From the NCBI GenBank assembly GCA_964575975.1, contig CAZNTU010000202.1, positions 1-10,259 of the forward strand: a stretch of 10,259 bases of DNA, given 5' to 3'. Positions within the stretch are counted from its first letter, which is position 1. Every line of letters begins with the position of its first letter. Origin of the DNA: G963674505 sp964575975. GTDB lineage: Bacteria; Desulfobacterota; Desulfobacteria; Desulfobacterales; SKZT01. Below are positions 1-5,885 of this stretch, piece by piece. The position numbers were made by a program, and so were the translations under genes. Below the pieces are notes generated by a model that worked only from the letters and a program-made list of their open reading frames with translations, was not told the DNA's origin and ran no database searches.

Positions 1-216
1 CCTTTCTCTTCCTTCCCTGACAATATCCACGATTTCTTTCGTCGTAATTTCAGCCTTGATGGACGGCACGTCCAACGGCGAAGAAACATCCCTTTCGGGG
101 ATCAACGCGAAAGTCCGTCCGTCCTTTCTGCGAATTAGAACCTTGCCGGAACTTTCCGCCTGCTTGAGCACCAAGGCAAGCTTTTGTCTGGCTTCCGAAT
201 ATGTGTAGACTTGCAT
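1..216 (-). CDS. Phd/YefM-like antitoxin, 3' end cut off by the window edge
   Basis: The visible 72 codons start MQVYTYSEARQKLALVLKQA and continue through an IRRKDGRTFALIPE segment, with no stop before the window ends. This pattern (a short strand, the YSEARQKLA helix, then a K/RKDGR-type strand) is typical of the N-terminal DNA-binding and dimerisation domain of Phd/YefM antitoxins, which neutralise a partner toxin and repress their own promoter. The ATG follows the toxin TGA with no gap (TGAATG). A strong GGAGG lies six bases upstream, inside the last codons of the toxin gene, which suggests translational coupling. The toxin-neutralising C-terminal part is mostly outside the window, so pairing with the PIN toxin rests on adjacency. 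The family call is good; the exact subfamily is uncertain. Confidence 0.8.
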   Translation of the reverse strand, partial: MQVYTYSEARQKLALVLKQAESSGKVLIRRKDGRTFALIPERDVSSPLDVPSIKAEITTKEIVDIVREGRER

Positions 217-609
217 TCAGACCTCCAATACTTCGACGTTGACGTTTTCGGCAGCCGCCTTCAGTTTTCGATCCAGCGTCAACAGGGGTGATTTGTATCT
301 GATCGCGCAATCCAGAAGATAGGCGTCGTAGGCGTACATGCCCGTCTCCTTGGACAGGCGCAGAAAATTGGGAAAATCCGTTTCCACGAGCCTGAAAGGA
401 ATGCCGTCGAATATCGACAACCCTTTTTTGGCTTCGTCGAGCGTCAGCCTGTCCTGCTTGAACATCGCCGAGAACGCGTTGCCGACTTCCCACGGGATCG
501 AACCGGGTCCTATTAACGCGTTTCCGGCGGTCAGTTCTATGATTTTAGGCCTTTCGGGCTCTCCGACTATAACGGCGATCAAGGCGGATGTATCGATTAC
601 GATGTCCAT
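217..609 (-). CDS. vapC: PIN-domain toxin ribonuclease, VapC-like
   Basis: This 130-residue protein has the length and layout of a VapC toxin, a Mg2+-dependent PIN-domain endoribonuclease that cuts RNA, often tRNA or rRNA. The expected acidic residues are visible: D6 in VIDTSAL, E41 in PWEVGN, D95 in YAYDAYLLD, and D113 in LTLDRKL; D100 is a further candidate. The ATG at 609 was chosen because the MDIVIDTSA strand is the usual PIN N-terminus and a GGAGA ribosome binding site lies just upstream. The frame stays open further upstream, but that part runs through a promoter and a terminator hairpin and is not protein-like. The gene precedes its antitoxin, the reverse of the usual vapBC order. All catalytic acids are present, so it is probably active. 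The family is secure; the RNA target is unknown. Confidence 0.88.
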   Translation of the reverse strand: MDIVIDTSALIAVIVGEPERPKIIELTAGNALIGPGSIPWEVGNAFSAMFKQDRLTLDEAKKGLSIFDGIPFRLVETDFPNFLRLSKETGMYAYDAYLLDCAIRYKSPLLTLDRKLKAAAENVNVEVLEV

Positions 610-621
610 ATCGGTCTCCGG

Positions 622-631
622 AAAACGTTTT
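622..631. promoter_or_regulatory. Perfect palindrome AAAACGTTTT, possible antitoxin operator
   Basis: A 10-bp perfect inverted repeat lies between the toxin start codon and the predicted -10 element, about where transcription should begin. Phd/YefM antitoxins usually autorepress by binding palindromes at this place. Binding here is an inference from position and symmetry. Confidence 0.35.
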
Positions 632-638
632 TCAGACA

Positions 639-666
639 ATTGAACAACGACGATTTGTTTTGTCAA
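639..666 (-). promoter_or_regulatory. Sigma-70-like promoter of the toxin-antitoxin operon
   Basis: On the minus strand there is a consensus -35 TTGACA (666-661), a 16-base spacer, and a -10 TTCAAT (644-639) matching four of six consensus positions. The predicted start is about 20-25 bases upstream of the toxin ATG. It lies downstream of the terminator at 737-774, so the module would be transcribed independently of the acyl-CoA dehydrogenase operon. Confidence 0.5.
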
Positions 667-736
667 GCGCGTCCCCTTCGGTTTCCCCGTGGCAGCGGAA
701 CGCGCCGGGATTCGAATGCATCCTACTTCCTTATAC

Positions 737-774
737 AAAAAAGCCTCTCCACTCATCGACTTGAAGAGGCTTTT
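737..774 (-). terminator. Intrinsic terminator after the acyl-CoA dehydrogenase operon
   Basis: Arms 739-748 and 765-774 form a perfect 10-bp inverted repeat (AAAAGCCTCT / AGAGGCTTTT) with a 16-base loop. Read on the minus strand, the right-hand side ends in a run of six T. It lies about 125 bases past the dehydrogenase stop codon. The A/T flanks are partly symmetric, so it could also work on the plus strand. Confidence 0.7.
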
Positions 775-897
775 CCAATAATCCGAGGACACGGAACAAT
801 CCCCAAATACCGCCAAACGAAGCCTTCGCGACCATATTTCAGCCAAGCGGACATAAGGAGGAGTTGACGCACGCCTTTCCGACATCGCACGCGGTGC

Positions 898-2715
898 CTA
901 TTTCCCTCCGAACGAATCCTCGTCTATTTCGACCGCCGCCCCGCAATTGTCCAAGATGGCGTCCATGCGACCCTTGCTCACCGGCAGTATGGCTCTAATG
1001 AAAAACTCGGCGGACTTGATCACGCCGTCGTAAAAGGCCTTGTCTTTTTTCTTCGCGCCGTTTTCCAGCCCCTGGCAGGCCACGGAGGCGCGCCACAGGT
1101 GGAGCCAGGCCATGGTGACGTCTCCGGCGGCGTCCATGAAAGGATTGGCGAAGGCGAACGCGTTGACCACCTTTTTCGAGCCGGAAAGCTTGAACATGTG
1201 CATGCCGACCTCGCCCAGCTTTTCCACAGCGCTTTCGAACCGCGCCGCAAGAGCCTTGACGGGCTCGAGGGATTTTGCATGCCCGATGGTCTCCTGCATT
1301 GCCGTCATCAGTTCCATGACGGTCCTTCCCTCGTTCATGGGTAGTTTCCTACCCAAGAGATCCATGGCCTGGATTCCGTTCGTGCCCTCGTAGATCATGG
1401 TAATCCGGCAGTCTCTCAACAGCTGCTCCATGGGATAGTCCTTGATGTAGCCGTAGCCGCCGTAAACTTGGAGGCCATGGCTGCACACCTCGAAAGCGCG
1501 GTCGGTGACGTAGCCCTTGACGATGGGCGTCAGAAAATCCACGAAGCCTTGGTATTTGGCCTTCTTCTCGGGGGTTTCCGCCAGGCGGGCCCTGTCCGCG
1601 CAAAGACACGTGTAATAAAGCAGGCTTCTCATGCCCTCCACGTAAACCTTCATGGTCATGAGCTGGCGACGGACATCGGGATGGCGAATTATAGGAACGC
1701 TGGGAGCATCGGGGTCGTGCATGCTCAGAATTTCCTTGCCCTGGATTCTTTCCCGAGCGTAGTTCAGCGCGTGCATGTACGCGGAGGTCGCGAACCCGAA
1801 CCCCTGCAAGCCCACCAGTTGGCGCGCCTCGTTCATCATCAGGAACATGGCTTTCATGCCTTTGTTCTCTTGCCCCAAAAGCGTACCCCGGCAGTTGCCC
1901 TTGCTTCCCAACGCCAACGAACACGTGGCGTTTCCGTGAATCCCCATTTTCTCCTCGATCCCGGTGCAAACGATGTCGTTTCTTTCTCCCAGGGAACCGT
2001 CGTCGTGTACCCAAATCTTGGGGACCAGGAAAAGAGAGATGCCCTTGGTGCCCGCAGGAGCGCCCTCGATTCGGGCGAGTACCGGGTGGACGATGTTTTC
2101 GGTCAGGTCGTGCTCGCCGCCCGAGATGAATATCTTGTTTCCGGTCAGCGAGTACGTGCCGTCGCCGTTTTTCACCGCCGTGGTGGTCAACGCGCCTACG
2201 TCCGAGCCCGCTTCGGGTTCTGTCAGGAGCATGGTCCCGGTCCATTCACCCGAATACAGCTGTTTCAGGAAAAGCTTTTTCTGCTTGTCCGTGCCGAAAG
2301 CCTCCACGAGTTTTCCCGCCCCGTGGGTCAGCCCCGGGTACATCATGAAAGCGCAGTTGGCGCCCACGAAACATTCGCTGGCTGCCATGGCCAGGACTTT
2401 CGGCATGCCCTGCCCTCCCCATTCGGGAGACTCGGCCATGGCGACCCATTCCCCCTCCTTGTACAGTTCGTAGGCCCGATGAAACGATTCCGGGACTTTG
2501 ACCTCCCCGTTCTCGAAACGGCATCCCTCGCGGTCTCCGGGCTGCTGGGTCGGAAGAAGCTCCTTGATCGCCAGGTTCCTCGCCTCGGTAACGACCATGT
2601 CGATCGTTTTCTTGTTGAAATCCGCGAAGACCTCGTGCTCGCTCAGCTTTTCGACCTCGAGCAGTTCGTGGAGGACAAAATCGACGTCTCTCCTGTCGGA
2701 TATTAGTTGTACCAT
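898..2715 (-). CDS. Acyl-CoA dehydrogenase, long form with C-terminal extension
   Basis: This FAD-dependent enzyme would oxidise an acyl-CoA to its 2,3-enoyl-CoA and pass electrons to electron-transferring flavoprotein. The 605 residues exceed the roughly 380 of classical members and match the long subfamily that includes DmdC-type enzymes. Visible motifs are LLTEPEAGSDVGALTT (about 164-178, FAD/substrate region), GIEEKMGIHGNATC (252-265), and QVYGGYGYIKDYPMEQLLRD (416-435). MIYEGTNGIQ follows, with E443 as the likely catalytic base; the last 150 residues form the subfamily's helical extension. The ATG has a strong AAAGGAGGT site and lies one base after the stop codon of the TetR gene (TAATATG), so the two are co-transcribed and probably translationally coupled. 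FadR-like control suggests a fatty acyl-CoA substrate; chain length cannot be read from sequence. Confidence 0.95.
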   Translation of the reverse strand: MVQLISDRRDVDFVLHELLEVEKLSEHEVFADFNKKTIDMVVTEARNLAIKELLPTQQPGDREGCRFENGEVKVPESFHRAYELYKEGEWVAMAESPEWGGQGMPKVLAMAASECFVGANCAFMMYPGLTHGAGKLVEAFGTDKQKKLFLKQLYSGEWTGTMLLTEPEAGSDVGALTTTAVKNGDGTYSLTGNKIFISGGEHDLTENIVHPVLARIEGAPAGTKGISLFLVPKIWVHDDGSLGERNDIVCTGIEEKMGIHGNATCSLALGSKGNCRGTLLGQENKGMKAMFLMMNEARQLVGLQGFGFATSAYMHALNYARERIQGKEILSMHDPDAPSVPIIRHPDVRRQLMTMKVYVEGMRSLLYYTCLCADRARLAETPEKKAKYQGFVDFLTPIVKGYVTDRAFEVCSHGLQVYGGYGYIKDYPMEQLLRDCRITMIYEGTNGIQAMDLLGRKLPMNEGRTVMELMTAMQETIGHAKSLEPVKALAARFESAVEKLGEVGMHMFKLSGSKKVVNAFAFANPFMDAAGDVTMAWLHLWRASVACQGLENGAKKKDKAFYDGVIKSAEFFIRAILPVSKGRMDAILDNCGAAVEIDEDSFGGK

Positions 2716-2716
2716 A

Positions 2717-3364
2717 TTAGACCTCCTTTGCGTTGTTTTGCCCGTTGTCGGCTTCGGGCCCGGAGGACTGCCCGCAGGCCCCTATGCCCCGTACAAGCAA
2801 GTCCACCAAAGGGTCGGCCATGGACTCCAGGTCGTACTTTCCGCCCGAAAGCACCCAAGTGTTGATAACCTCCTCCACCGCCCCCAAAACGTATCGCTTG
2901 ACCAGACCCAAGTACAGGTCCTTGCGAAAAAGCCCCTCCGTCTGGCCCTGCTCCACGATTTCCGCCACCATGTCTAAATACGTCTTGGACATCTGCCTGA
3001 TCTGGTCCTTTACCAGCGGACTGTTTCGACGCGTTTCCGCCTGGTAGACCACCGCCATGTCCCTGTCCCTCTGAAATTCGCCAAGATGTCCGCGAATAAG
3101 GTTTTTCAGCTTTTCGACCGCGTTGTCGCCTTCGTTGACGAGTTTTCGAAAACGGTCGAAAACCTGCCTGGCCTTATAGCCGAAAAACTGCACGAGAATG
3201 TCGTCCTTGTTCTTGAAATACAGATATATGGTACCGTCGGCCACCCCGGCTTCCCTGGCGATCTGCGCGACGGTGGACTGAAAAAAACCTTGTCTCGCGA
3301 ACACCTTCACGGCCGCTTCGAGGATGCGGTGGTACTTGTCGTTGGTTTTTGCCTTGGTGTTGAT
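2717..3364 (-). CDS. fadR: TetR-family transcriptional regulator, FadR (YsiA)-like
   Basis: The protein begins with a typical TetR helix-turn-helix (KYHRILEAAVKVFARQGF, then TVAQIAREAGVADGTIYLYFKNKDDIL). It resembles Bacillus FadR/YsiA throughout, including an ending like WVLSGGKYDLESMADPLVDLLVRGI. FadR regulators repress beta-oxidation genes and are released by long-chain acyl-CoA. The start is odd. The reading frame between the upstream stop (3370-3368) and residue V19 contains no ATG, GTG or TTG. I place the start at an ATC codon (3364-3362), six bases after a perfect GGAGG, where homologues would begin MNTKAKTN. The GTG at 3310 is the first standard start, but it would remove most of helix 1. 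The start-to-stop length would be 215 residues. The gene is first in the operon with the dehydrogenase. Confidence 0.9.
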   Translation of the reverse strand: MNTKAKTNDKYHRILEAAVKVFARQGFFQSTVAQIAREAGVADGTIYLYFKNKDDILVQFFGYKARQVFDRFRKLVNEGDNAVEKLKNLIRGHLGEFQRDRDMAVVYQAETRRNSPLVKDQIRQMSKTYLDMVAEIVEQGQTEGLFRKDLYLGLVKRYVLGAVEEVINTWVLSGGKYDLESMADPLVDLLVRGIGACGQSSGPEADNGQNNAKEV

Positions 3365-3370
3365 ACGTCA

Positions 3371-3375
3371 CCTCC
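3371..3375 (-). promoter_or_regulatory. Ribosome binding site GGAGG that decides the TetR start
   Basis: A perfect GGAGG is followed by six bases (TGACGT) and then ATC. It is the only strong ribosome binding site near the 5' end of the TetR gene; no site of similar quality is evident just before the internal GTG at 3310. It supports initiation at the non-standard ATC codon. Confidence 0.6.
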
Positions 3376-3403
3376 GTGGAAGCCAATGAGTCTCGGCAAA
3401 AAG

Positions 3404-3421
3404 TGAATGAATATTCATTCA
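3404..3421. promoter_or_regulatory. FadR-box-like operator, 18-bp perfect palindrome
   Basis: TGAATGAATATTCATTCA reads the same on both strands. It has the half-site arrangement TGAATGA-N4-TCATTCA that is established for the TetR-family FadR (YsiA) of Bacillus subtilis. It overlaps the -10 region of the regulator promoter and lies about 40 bases upstream of the predicted start codon. This strongly suggests autorepression of the regulator-dehydrogenase operon. Confidence 0.85.
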
Positions 3422-3448
3422 TTAACAGGGGGGACGAAGGCTTGTCAA
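3419..3448 (-). promoter_or_regulatory. Promoter of the regulator-acyl-CoA dehydrogenase operon
   Basis: The minus strand has a consensus -35 TTGACA (3448-3443), an 18-base spacer, and an extended -10 of the form TG-T-TAATGA (3427-3419). The -10 hexamer itself is weak, but the TG extension compensates. The FadR-box palindrome overlaps its downstream end, as expected for a repressed promoter. Confidence 0.5.
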
Positions 3449-3700
3449 GGAAAAAACCGCATTGCCGAAGGCCGCGGGGTTTACGGGGAGCGCCACCGAT
3501 ATCGGGGTGAACTATTCAAAATGAATTTGCTCTTCACGGCGAATAAGCGAGCAAAAAAATTCGTGGCGGCGAGAAACCGGTTTCGATGCGCGGGAAAAGG
3601 CCGGAAAAACACCGTTGAAAGGGAAGCTCCGATTTGATTCGAGGCGCTCGATGTTTTTCCGGCAGGCTTGTATACATCGGACTTGACGCGGTATCGGCCG
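3449..3700. other. Intergenic stretch with no recognised gene
   Basis: This lies between the regulator promoter and the terminator of the small cysteine gene. Open frames here have no convincing ribosome binding site or protein-like composition. A short TCGAG-GCG-CTCGA hairpin followed by T residues near 3635-3655 is too weak to call. Confidence 0.4.
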
Positions 3701-3722
3701 AAAAATCCGGAAGCTACCGGAT
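3701..3722 (-). terminator. Intrinsic terminator overlapping the stop of the small cysteine gene
   Basis: On the minus strand ATCCGG (3722-3717) pairs with CCGGAT (3710-3705) around a six-base loop and is followed by a T tract (3705-3701). The TAG stop codon of the upstream gene lies inside the loop, so the hairpin includes the last two sense codons. Confidence 0.65.
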
Positions 3723-3947
3723 GCCCGACCTGCGGGAAGCTTCGTAGCATTTGCGTTCGACGTAAGCGGAGGTTTTCGGGTCGAAGACAGCCTCGTTCGC
3801 ATGAATATATCTAGGTCCGCCCTCCCAAGCTCCGCATGCGGAGACGACCGGTTCTCCAAGGGTAAAGTTTCTCCCGCACCCTGGACAACCTTCCGTCAGC
3901 GTGTTCAACATTTCCAAATTTACTATCGTTTTTGCATGTTTGCTCAT
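3714..3947 (-). CDS. Small four-cysteine protein, possible zinc-binding fold
   Basis: This is a 77-residue protein I do not recognise by name. It contains CPGCGRNF (C21, C24), a third cysteine in VVSACGAWEGG (C38), a YIHANEAVFD segment (H49), and a fourth cysteine in YVERKCYEA (C67). The CxxC plus later Cys and His residues resemble small zinc ribbons or treble clefs, but this is inference. No signal peptide is visible, so it is probably cytoplasmic. The ATG at 3947 follows a strong AAGGAGGT. A longer in-frame start at 4016 is excluded because it would sit before the predicted transcription start. With its own promoter and terminator it appears to be a single-gene unit divergent from yifB. 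Its function is unknown. Confidence 0.8.
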   Translation of the reverse strand: MSKHAKTIVNLEMLNTLTEGCPGCGRNFTLGEPVVSACGAWEGGPRYIHANEAVFDPKTSAYVERKCYEASRRSGIR

Positions 3948-4005
3948 TGCGACCTCCTTCCAGTTAAGGGTGTCGAGTTCGTCCACATTTCTTCGATTTC
4001 CTTGC

Positions 4006-4033
4006 AATCTAGACATTAACCCCCCTTTGTCAA
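4006..4033 (-). promoter_or_regulatory. Promoter of the small four-cysteine gene
   Basis: The minus strand carries -35 TTGACA (4033-4028), a 16-base spacer, and -10 TAGATT (4011-4006). This predicts a 5' leader of about 50 bases before the ATG at 3947. It lies back to back with the yifB promoter. Confidence 0.6.
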
Positions 4034-4051
4034 ATCCCGCCGATTTCCAAA

Positions 4052-4080
4052 TTGATTAAGAAACCGAGATCTGCTATGAC
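4052..4080 (+). promoter_or_regulatory. Promoter of yifB
   Basis: The plus strand has -35 TTGATT (4052-4057), a 17-base spacer, and an extended -10 TGC-TATGAC (4072-4080). Because the first open-frame TTG (4052) lies within this -35, translation should begin downstream, in agreement with the TTG at 4154. Confidence 0.5.
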
Positions 4081-4153
4081 GGGAACAAACGAATCGAAGT
4101 CTTCGTTCCAGCGCCGTAAACGGTTGCGACAAAAAGGGTCAAGGGGGGGCAAC

Positions 4154-5683
4154 TTGCTGGCAAAAGTTCTCAGCAGCGCGGTCATCGGCATCGACGCGTT
4201 CATCGTAGAGGTGGAGGTGGATATTTCGCAGGGACTTCCCGCGTACACGACGGTAGGGCTTCCCGAAACGGCCGTCAAGGAAAGCAAGGAGCGGGTAAAG
4301 TCGGCCATAGCCAATTCCGGCTACGAATATCCGGGGGACCGGATCACGGTCAACCTGGCCCCCGCCGGGATCAAAAAGGAAGGCACGGGATTCGATCTTC
4401 CTCTCGCGCTGGGAATTCTGTGCGCCTCCTCCCTGGTGGAACAAAACAGCCTGACGGATTACCTGGTAATGGGAGAGCTTAGCCTGGACGGGCGCGTCAA
4501 GCCTGTGAAAGGTTCCCTTCCCATGGCCATCGCGGCAAGGCGCGCGGGATACAAGGGAATTGTCGTGCCGCACGAAAACCGCCGGGAAGCCTCCGTCGTA
4601 AAGGACATAAACGTGTATCCCGTGCGAACTCTTTCCCATGCGGTGCAATTTCTGCGCAAGGCCGTCGAAATAGAACCGGAAACCTCCGAAGCGACACGCC
4701 TTTTCGACGACCGGACCGTCTACGACATCGATTTTTCGGAGGTGATGGGCCAGGAAAACGCCAAGCGAGCGTTGGAGGTCGCCTCGGCGGGAGGTCACAA
4801 CATGATCATGATCGGCCCCCCGGGCTCGGGCAAGACCATGATCGCCAGGAGAATTCCCACTATCCTGCCGCCGTTGACCTTCGAGGAGGCAATCGAAACC
4901 ACCAAAATTTACAGCGTCACGGGAATGTTGAACAAGGGAGAGGCCCTGATCACCAAAAGACCCTTCAGGGCGCCGCATCATACGATTTCCGACGCCGGGT
5001 TGATCGGAGGAGGTCGAATTCCAAGGCCCGGAGAAGTGAGTCTCGCGCACAACGGCGTTCTTTTTTTGGACGAGCTTCCCGAGTTCAAACCCCACGTGCT
5101 CGAAGTCCTTCGCCAGCCCCTGGAGGACCAGATAGTCACCATATCCCGCGCCGCGACCACCATAACCTACCCGTCCAGCTTTATGCTAGTGGCCGCGATG
5201 AACCCGTGCCCATGCGGGTACAGCACCGACCCGAAGCACGAATGCTCCTGCGACCAAAGGCAAATCAGCCGGTACCGGGCCAAAATATCGGGCCCTCTTT
5301 TGGACAGGATCGACATCCACGTGGACGTTCCCGCCGTTTTCTACAAGGATTTGATCGCCAACGCCTCCCAAGAGCCCTCGAGCGAGATTCGAAAGCGGGT
5401 ATCCACCGCCAGGCTGGTGCAATCCCGACGCTTCGCAAAATCCAAGATATACTGCAACGCCCAGATGGGCAGCCGCCAAATCCGCCAGCACTGCCAAGTC
5501 GATTCCGAATCCTCGAAGATCCTGGAGAACGCCATCGACAAGTTGGGCCTCTCGGCGAGAGCCTACAAGAGGGTACTCAAGATCGCCAGGACGATCGCCG
5601 ATCTGGCCAAATCGGAGCGCATTTCCTCCGAACACATTACGGAGGCGATTCAATACCGGGACTTGGACAGGGGGAAAAATTAG
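4154..5683 (+). CDS. yifB: YifB/ComM family Mg-chelatase-like AAA+ ATPase
   Basis: The 509-residue product matches the usual YifB/ComM length. The N-terminal ChlI-like domain starts LAKVLSSAVIGIDAFIVEVE and contains GLPETAVKESKERVKSA and NLAPAGIKKEGTGFDLPLALG. The AAA+ core follows: Walker A GPPGSGKT (221-228), FRAPHHT (271-277), Walker B GVLFLDELPEF (301-311), and a four-cysteine cluster (C352, C354, C364, C366). The C-terminal part ends in the LSARAYKRVLKIARTIADL helices. In naturally transformable bacteria ComM is a hexameric helicase that promotes branch migration during DNA integration; elsewhere its role is less clear. I chose TTG at 4154, preceded by AGGGGGGGC, because homologues begin MLAKVLSS. 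The frame is open back to 4052, but that stretch overlaps the promoter. The gene is monocistronic. Confidence 0.93.
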   Translation: MLAKVLSSAVIGIDAFIVEVEVDISQGLPAYTTVGLPETAVKESKERVKSAIANSGYEYPGDRITVNLAPAGIKKEGTGFDLPLALGILCASSLVEQNSLTDYLVMGELSLDGRVKPVKGSLPMAIAARRAGYKGIVVPHENRREASVVKDINVYPVRTLSHAVQFLRKAVEIEPETSEATRLFDDRTVYDIDFSEVMGQENAKRALEVASAGGHNMIMIGPPGSGKTMIARRIPTILPPLTFEEAIETTKIYSVTGMLNKGEALITKRPFRAPHHTISDAGLIGGGRIPRPGEVSLAHNGVLFLDELPEFKPHVLEVLRQPLEDQIVTISRAATTITYPSSFMLVAAMNPCPCGYSTDPKHECSCDQRQISRYRAKISGPLLDRIDIHVDVPAVFYKDLIANASQEPSSEIRKRVSTARLVQSRRFAKSKIYCNAQMGSRQIRQHCQVDSESSKILENAIDKLGLSARAYKRVLKIARTIADLAKSERISSEHITEAIQYRDLDRGKN

Positions 5684-5820
5684 CCGTCGGGGTTTGCGAT
5701 GGGCAGCCGGTTGATGCCTTCCTCCATCATAAGGGTCGAGATGGCGCCAAGGGCGATGTCGGACCCGGCCGAGGGAAGGACGCGGTCGTGATGTCAAAAG
5801 AACGTCCATCCCCTTAAGGA
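5680..5820 (-). pseudogene. Decayed fragment of a CBS-domain protein
   Basis: Antisense to the space after yifB, one frame reads SDIALGAISTLMMEEGINRLP followed by IANPDG and a stop (TAA, 5682-5680). This looks like the middle of a CBS domain (helix, then the EEGINRLPV-type strand). In a second frame just upstream, KGMDVLLTSRPR resembles the DVMTxxP start of a CBS domain. A single frameshift near 5780-5790 would join them. The fragment has no ribosome binding site and lacks the second half of the domain. It is probably a remnant, though chance resemblance in GC-rich sequence is possible. Confidence 0.35.
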
Positions 5821-5825
5821 CGTAA

Positions 5826-5868
5826 GCCCGCCGGGGCGGCAGGACTAAATCGAACCGCCCCGACGGGC
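5826..5868. terminator. Convergent GC-rich hairpin terminator
   Basis: Arms 5826-5839 and 5855-5868 form a 14-bp stem with one mismatch around a 15-base loop. On the plus strand the stem is followed by ACTTTTCC, giving a modest T tract after yifB. On the minus strand there is no T run, but the stable stem ends just past the last gene of the ABC operon. It likely serves both converging units. Confidence 0.65.
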
Positions 5869-5885
5869 ACTTTTCCATGGCGAGG

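Noticed and set aside
610..885. N-terminal extension of the PIN toxin frame to 885
   Set aside because: The extension crosses the terminator hairpin and the promoter, and PIN toxins begin at the MDIVIDTSA strand.
1468..2706. Long plus-strand open frame (412 codons) opposite the acyl-CoA dehydrogenase
   Set aside because: It mirrors the codon pattern of a clearly real dehydrogenase gene, has no family resemblance, and is a common by-product of GC-rich coding sequence.
3635..3655. Plus-strand hairpin TCGAG-GCG-CTCGA followed by T residues
   Set aside because: The five-base-pair stem with a three-base loop is weak and no plus-strand gene precedes it.
4139..5095. Minus-strand open frame (318 codons) opposite yifB
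   Set aside because: It is antisense to conserved AAA+ motifs and shows no recognisable protein features or ribosome binding site.
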